A stretch of DNA of 64,000 nucleotides from Devosia psychrophila (GTDB taxonomy: Bacteria; Pseudomonadota; Alphaproteobacteria; Rhizobiales; Devosiaceae): assembly GCF_000971275.1 (NCBI RefSeq), contig NZ_LAPV01000235.1, positions 1 to 64,000 on the forward strand, written 5' to 3'. This document shows, piece after piece, positions 59,477-64,000 of this stretch (positions are counted from its first letter, which is position 1; each line of letters opens with the position of its first letter). The position numbers and the translations under genes were made by a program. The notes under the pieces were generated by a model, which saw nothing but the letters and a program-made list of their open reading frames with translations, searched no databases and had not been told where the DNA came from.

Positions 59477-62392
59477 ATGCATCTGCTGCTTGTCGACGGC
59501 TCGGGCTATATTTTCCGCGCCTTTCACGCCCTTCCCCCGCTCAACCGCAAGTCCGATGGACTGCCGGTCGGCTGCGTGCAGGGTTTCTGCAACATGCTGT
59601 GGAAGCTGATGGAGGACCTCAAGGGAGACGACGAGCCCACCCACATGGCCGTCATCTTCGACGCCAAGGGCAAGACTTTTCGCGATGATTTCTATCCAGA
59701 TTATAAAGCCCAGCGCCCGCCTGCGCCTGAAGAACTGGTGCCACAGTTTCCGCTGACCCGTTCCGCGACGCGCGCCTTCAACATCCCGTCCATCGAAATG
59801 GAGGGCTGGGAGGCCGACGACATCATCGCTACCTATGCCTGCAAGGCGCGCGATGCCGGCTACAAGGTCACCGTTGTGTCCTCCGACAAGGACCTGATGC
59901 AACTGGTCGAGCCCGATGGCTCGATCCGCCTGCTCGACACCATTCCGCGCCCCGGCCAGCCCCCGCTGCGCTGGATCGGCATGGATGAGGTGTTCAACAA
60001 GTTCGGCGTCACGCCCGACAAGGTGATCGACGTGCAGGCGCTGTGCGGCGACGCCGTCGACAACGTTCCCGGCGTGCCCGGCATCGGCATCAAGACCGCG
60101 GCCGAGCTGATCAATACCTATGGCGACCTTGAAACCCTGCTGTCGCGCGCCACCGAGATCAAACAGAACGCCCGCCGCGAAAAGCTGATCGCCAATGCCG
60201 AGCTCGCCCGTATCTCAAAGCGCCTGGTAACCCTGTCGCAGGACGTGCCGGTCGAGCTCGACCTCGACGCCCTCGCCCGCCAGCCGGTCGATCCGGGCAA
60301 GCTGTTCCCCTTCCTCAAGGCGATGGAATTTGCCACCATCACCAAGCGCCTCGCCGGCCTGTTGGGTGCCGACCCGGAAGCGTGGGAACCCGATCCCGAA
60401 CTGGCGGTCAAACAATCGGGCCCGATCGGCTTCAACAACGAGGCCCGCGCCGATGCCCGCGCCGCCCGTGCCGTCGCCAGCGGCAAGGCCGAAGCGCCGC
60501 TGATCCTGCATGCCGCAGCCGAACACGCCCGCATCAAGGCCATCCCGTTCCGCCCCGACCACTACGAGATCATCCGCGACGCGGCCCACCTGCAGCGCTG
60601 GCTCGATGCCATCTACATGACCGGCTATGTCGCTACCGATACCGAAACCACAGGCCTCGACAACCAGACCGCCGATCTGGTCGGCATCTCCTTCTCCATC
60701 GCTCCCGGCACCGGCGCCTACCTGCCGCTGGGCCACACCACCGGCCAGGGCGATATCTTTGGCGGCGGCGCGGCCGAGGGCCAGATGGACAGCCGCGAAG
60801 CGCTCGGCATCCTCCGCCCGATGTTCGCCGACCGCTCCATCCTCAAGATCTTCCACAACGCCAAATACGATCTTGGCCTGCTCGCCCGCTACGATGTTGC
60901 GGTCAATTCCATCGATGACACGCTGCTGCTGAGCTATGCGCTGGATGGCCCGCAATATAACACCATGGGCGAGCTGGCCGATCATTGGCTCGGCGTGCCC
61001 GGCACCTCGATCAAGGAGCTGATCGGCACCGGCAAGACCCAGATTACCTTTGCCCAGGTCGACCTCGAAAAGGCCGCGCGCTACGCCGCCGAAGACAGCG
61101 ACATGACCATCCGCCTCTGGCATGTCCTCAAGCCGCGCCTCGCCGCCGAAAACATGACCACGGTCTACGAAACGCTGGAGCGTCCGCTCGCCCCCGTGCT
61201 GGGCCGCATGGAGAGCCGTGGCATCAATGTCGACAGGCAAATCCTGGCGCGTCTCTCCGGCGATTTCGCGCAGCGCGCCGCGGCGCTCGAAGCCGAGGCC
61301 TATGAGCTGGCAGGCTCCAATTTCAACCTCGGCTCGCCCAAGCAGCTCGGCGAAATCCTGTTCGACCGCATGGGGCTGGAAGGCGGCACCAAGACCAAGA
61401 CCGGCGCTTGGGCCACCGGCGCCGATGTGCTGGAAGACCTGGCGCTCAAGGGCATTCCACTCGCCCGCACCATTGTCGACTGGCGCCAGCTCAACAAGCT
61501 GATCGGTACCTATACCAATGCCCTGCCCGAATATATCAACCAGCGCACCGGCCGCGTCCACACGACGTACAGCCAGCATTCGGTACTCACCGGGCGCCTG
61601 TCGTCCAATGATCCGAACCTGCAGAACATCCCGGTCCGCACCGCCGATGGCCGCAAGATTCGCACCGCGTTCGTCGCCGCGCCGGGCAAAATCCTGATCT
61701 CGGCCGACTATTCCCAGATCGAGCTGCGCGTGCTGGCCCATATCGCCGATATCGGGGCGCTCAAGGACGCCTTCGAGGAAGGCCTCGACATTCACGCCAT
61801 GACGGCCAGCGAAATGTTCGGCGTGCCGGTGGAAGGCATGCCCTCCGATGTGCGCCGCCGCGCCAAGGCGATCAATTTCGGCATCATCTACGGCATTTCC
61901 GCCTTCGGCCTCGCCAACCAGCTGGCCATTCCGCGCGGCGAAGCCGGCGACTACATCAAGACCTATTTCGAGCGCTTCCCCGGCATCAAGGACTATATGG
62001 AAGAGCAGCGCAAACGCGTCAAAGCCGACGGTTTCGTCACCACGATCTTCGGCCGCAAGATCAACTTCCCCAATGCCAACTCCAGCCACGCCGCCGAGCG
62101 GAGCTTTGTCGAGCGGGCTTCCATCAACGCCCCGATCCAGGGCTCCGCCGCCGACATCATCCGCCGCGCCATGATCCGCATGGAAGGCGAACTCAAACGC
62201 GCCAAAATTGACGCCGACATGCTGCTGCAAGTCCATGACGAACTGATCTTCGAAGTCCCCTTGGGCACCGAGGCCGAAGCCATGGTCGCCATCAAGCAGG
62301 TCATGGAAGGTGCCGCCGAACCCGCCGTGAGGTTGTCCGTCCCGATCCAGGTGGACGCCCATGCGGCCCACAACTGGGATGAAGCGCACTGA
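59477..62392 (+). CDS. polA: DNA polymerase I
   Basis: A 971-residue three-domain repair polymerase. 5' nuclease domain (1-290: LLVDGSGYIFRAFHAL, GWEADDIIATYA, DAVDNVPGVPGIG), 3'-5' exonuclease (about 375-560, with catalytic DxE in VATDTETTGLD and active-site IFHNAKYDLGLL), and polymerase domain with motif A DYSQIELRVLAHIA, motif B RRRAKAINFGIIYGISAFGL and motif C LQVHDELIFEVP. The exonuclease acidic residues are conserved, so proofreading is probably active. Divergent from the kaiC operon. Confidence 0.98.
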   Translation: MHLLLVDGSGYIFRAFHALPPLNRKSDGLPVGCVQGFCNMLWKLMEDLKGDDEPTHMAVIFDAKGKTFRDDFYPDYKAQRPPAPEELVPQFPLTRSATRAFNIPSIEMEGWEADDIIATYACKARDAGYKVTVVSSDKDLMQLVEPDGSIRLLDTIPRPGQPPLRWIGMDEVFNKFGVTPDKVIDVQALCGDAVDNVPGVPGIGIKTAAELINTYGDLETLLSRATEIKQNARREKLIANAELARISKRLVTLSQDVPVELDLDALARQPVDPGKLFPFLKAMEFATITKRLAGLLGADPEAWEPDPELAVKQSGPIGFNNEARADARAARAVASGKAEAPLILHAAAEHARIKAIPFRPDHYEIIRDAAHLQRWLDAIYMTGYVATDTETTGLDNQTADLVGISFSIAPGTGAYLPLGHTTGQGDIFGGGAAEGQMDSREALGILRPMFADRSILKIFHNAKYDLGLLARYDVAVNSIDDTLLLSYALDGPQYNTMGELADHWLGVPGTSIKELIGTGKTQITFAQVDLEKAARYAAEDSDMTIRLWHVLKPRLAAENMTTVYETLERPLAPVLGRMESRGINVDRQILARLSGDFAQRAAALEAEAYELAGSNFNLGSPKQLGEILFDRMGLEGGTKTKTGAWATGADVLEDLALKGIPLARTIVDWRQLNKLIGTYTNALPEYINQRTGRVHTTYSQHSVLTGRLSSNDPNLQNIPVRTADGRKIRTAFVAAPGKILISADYSQIELRVLAHIADIGALKDAFEEGLDIHAMTASEMFGVPVEGMPSDVRRRAKAINFGIIYGISAFGLANQLAIPRGEAGDYIKTYFERFPGIKDYMEEQRKRVKADGFVTTIFGRKINFPNANSSHAAERSFVERASINAPIQGSAADIIRRAMIRMEGELKRAKIDADMLLQVHDELIFEVPLGTEAEAMVAIKQVMEGAAEPAVRLSVPIQVDAHAAHNWDEAH

Positions 62393-62414
62393 GGCGCCGA
62401 GCACTCAATCTGCA

Positions 62415-62510
62415 CCTCCCCCTCGACGGGGGAGGCTGGGTGGGGGTGGGGTTTAGCCCGAATATTCGGCTAAGCGTCCCCCTCCCTGCCCCTCCCCGCA
62501 AGGGGGAGGG
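62415..62510. repeat. Cluster of C-rich palindromic repeats
   Basis: Three hairpins in 96 bp: CCTCCCC/GGGGAGG type at 62415-62435, a perfect 12-bp palindrome CCGAATATTCGG at 62458-62469, and CCCTCCCC/GGGGAGGG at 62489-62510. The GGCTGGGTGGGGGT tail is the same as in the repeat pair at 32060, so both belong to one dispersed family. Lies between polA and a phosphotransferase gene. Confidence 0.8.
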
Positions 62511-62535
62511 TGTCGACTTCGCAACCGGAGCCTCA

Positions 62536-63321
62536 ATGACCGAAGAAATCCTCACCGGCGGCGGTCGCACCTCTGTCACCCGCATCGGCGACGTCGTCCA
62601 CCGCCACACAGGACCATGGGCCAAAACCGTCCACGCCCTGCTGCGCCATCTCGAAAATGAAGGTTTTACCGGCGCACCCCGGGTGATCGGCACCGGCTTT
62701 GACGCAACCGGCCGCGAAACCCTGAGCTTCATGCACGGCGCCTCGCTACATCCCGGCCCCTGGCCCGACGACGCCATGTTCAACCTCGGCAGGCTGCTCG
62801 CCGATTTCCACCGCGCCAGCGCCAGTTTCACCCCACCCGAGGATGCCATCTGGCGCCCCTGGTTCGGCCGCACCCTCGGCGACGGACCGCGCATCATAGG
62901 CCATTGCGATCTCGGCGACTGGAACATCATCGCCCAAAACCACCAGCCCGTCGGCTTCATCGATTGGGAACAGGCCGGCCCGGTCGACCCCCTCGTCGAA
63001 CTCGCCCAACTCTGCTGGTTCAACGCCCATCTGTTCGACGACGACCTGCAGGCCAGCATCGGCCTGCCACCCCTCGTCGCCCGCGCCAAGAAGTTGCGTT
63101 ATATCGTCGATGGCTACGGCTTGGCCGCGAAAGACCGCGCAAGGCTCGTCCCCACCATGATCGAACTGGCCATAGCCGACGCGGCGAATGAAGCGGCGGA
63201 AGCCAACCTCACGCCCGATAGCACCGAGCCGGTCGAGGCACTTTGGGCCATGGCATGGCGGGCAAGGAGCGCGGCGTGGATGGGACGGAATAGGGGAGTG
63301 TTGGAGGCGGTGCTTATTTGA
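62536..63321 (+). CDS. APH-family phosphotransferase
   Basis: A 261-residue kinase-like protein of the aminoglycoside phosphotransferase superfamily. The catalytic loop is IIGHCDLGDWNII (HxDxxxxN) and the metal-binding aspartate is in GFIDWEQAGPVDPLVELA. The N-terminal nucleotide lobe is short. Many such proteins are not resistance enzymes but unknown small-molecule kinases. ATG at 62536 is chosen as start because the upstream open frame is repeat sequence. Confidence 0.85.
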   Translation: MTEEILTGGGRTSVTRIGDVVHRHTGPWAKTVHALLRHLENEGFTGAPRVIGTGFDATGRETLSFMHGASLHPGPWPDDAMFNLGRLLADFHRASASFTPPEDAIWRPWFGRTLGDGPRIIGHCDLGDWNIIAQNHQPVGFIDWEQAGPVDPLVELAQLCWFNAHLFDDDLQASIGLPPLVARAKKLRYIVDGYGLAAKDRARLVPTMIELAIADAANEAAEANLTPDSTEPVEALWAMAWRARSAAWMGRNRGVLEAVLI

Positions 63322-63410
63322 TCCGGCCCGCAAAGCGCTCAATTGGGATGGGGTGCATTGACATTGCATCGGCTGCGATCAGAGTGCACTTAGTTTGACG
63401 AGAGGGCGTT

Positions 63411-64000
63411 ATGAACTGGCTATTTGACGAACGCACCGAGTGTTACTCGGTCCAGACAACGCTGACTGTTGGCGAATACCTCGACCTGGTGGAAAGCGCA
63501 TATCAATCCAAGGGGTCATTGTCGGGGCAACGCGATGCGCTGAAGACCACAACGGGCAAGCGAATTAGAGAACGAATGGTCAGCGACATCAGACGAGGGG
63601 CAGTGCTGCCTCCAGTGGTGATTGGTGTGGTTGTCGATGAAAAGACCTTTCAAAAGTACCCAGTAGCGGACGCCATCCTGATTGAGGAGATCCTGCCTGA
63701 GGATGTGAAGGGGAAGCTGTCTATCATTGATGGCATGCAGCGAACCACAGCCCTAATGGAAGCTGCCTCGGTGGACATCGGTGTCCGAGATCGCGCCATG
63801 CGGGTCGAATTTTGGCTTACGCGCAGCGTGCGTGCCATGGTGTACCGAATGCTTGTATTGAATACCGGGCAAGTTCCTTGGACTCTAGGGCGCCAGCTCT
63901 CAGTTGTGTACGCGCCGTTGCTGGCAGAAATTACTGATCGTGTGCCAGAGCTAAATAGAGTCTTCACACCGGACAAAGGTGGTCGGCGCGTGACTGCCGG
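63411..64000 (+). CDS. DGQHR-type protein, cut by the right window edge
   Basis: An open frame from ATG 63411 (MNWLFDERTECYSVQTTLTV) runs 196 codons without stop to the window end. It contains LSIIDGMQRTTALME, the DG(Q/M)xRxxAL pattern of ParB/DndB/DUF262-like proteins, preceded by RRGAVLPPVVIGVV and followed by LNTGQVPWTLGRQL, as in DGQHR-domain proteins. DndB-type members regulate DNA phosphorothioation and others sit in defence islands. Base composition is visibly less G+C-rich than polA and its neighbours, suggesting acquisition. The C-terminal part, needed to fix the family, is missing. Confidence 0.65.
   Translation, partial: MNWLFDERTECYSVQTTLTVGEYLDLVESAYQSKGSLSGQRDALKTTTGKRIRERMVSDIRRGAVLPPVVIGVVVDEKTFQKYPVADAILIEEILPEDVKGKLSIIDGMQRTTALMEAASVDIGVRDRAMRVEFWLTRSVRAMVYRMLVLNTGQVPWTLGRQLSVVYAPLLAEITDRVPELNRVFTPDKGGRRVTA

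Noticed and set aside
60215..62404. A 729-codon open frame antisense to polA
   Set aside because: Same artefact; Gly/His-rich composition and no recognised motif, while polA motifs are complete on the other strand.
62536..63321. Aminoglycoside resistance gene
   Set aside because: Only the general kinase-fold motifs are shared; nothing links it to drug modification and it sits among core genes.

Overview
The window looks like chromosomal DNA of an alphaproteobacterium of the order Hyphomicrobiales, most likely Devosia or a close relative. This rests on high G+C, the conserved order rpmH-rnpA-yidC-engB followed by argB, the one-piece permease/ATPase amino-acid ABC transporter, a small alphaproteobacterial basic protein next to rsgA, and a KaiC-histidine kinase pair. 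The genus is inferred; no rRNA or database match is available.

Positions 1-9318 are the right end of an integrated element. It ends in an AlpA-like DNA-binding protein and a tyrosine recombinase that abut the 3' end of a tRNA-Arg(ACG) gene. Inside it, an IS3 element sits in a truncated IS5 element, and an intact proton-pump-type rhodopsin gene starts just after the IS5 end. Behind the rhodopsin lie carotenoid genes crtE and crtI broken by single-base indels, a remnant that looks like an AarF/ABC1 kinase end, and a tightly overlapping operon: a photolyase-like flavoprotein with apparently permuted domains, a membrane methyltransferase, a UbiG-like methyltransferase and a broken DUF427 gene. 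No crtB, crtY or retinal-forming oxygenase is visible, so the pigment pathway has decayed here while the opsin is intact.

Positions 9319-34727 are mostly ordinary chromosome: a histidine kinase, an unusual flavoprotein without the redox cysteines, rpmH-rnpA-yidC-engB, a nitrilase, MsrB, an ECF sigma/anti-sigma pair followed by a fasciclin protein, argB, an outer-membrane barrel, an MFS/TetR pair, ilvA, a pyrimidine nucleotidase, an aldo-keto reductase, an ABC exporter, an AcuI-like reductase and a zinc-type ArsR/CDF pair.

Positions 34728-50125 hold a metabolic block for amino acids and probably organosulfur compounds: DadA, an Rrf2 regulator, a flavin reductase operon, an Old Yellow Enzyme, an amino-acid ABC transporter with two paralogous binding proteins, three luciferase-type monooxygenases (one frameshifted) and a GNAT acetyltransferase. 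The acetyltransferase, monooxygenase and ABC transporter together resemble the Bacillus yxe/ytm S-substituted cysteine salvage operons. Four promoters in this block, including that of the Rrf2 gene, share a 19-bp palindrome of the form GTCTAC-N8-TAGAC, which suggests a local regulon.

Positions 50141-63321 return to core genes: rsgA, a CASTOR/POLLUX-type channel, a lytic transglycosylase, a CBS-domain membrane protein, a KaiC/hybrid-kinase operon, polA and a phosphotransferase. At the right edge (from 63411) a gene of different base composition with a DGMQR motif begins and runs off the window; it may open another accessory island. Palindromic intergenic repeats occur at about 30.0, 32.1, 44.0 and 62.4 kb.
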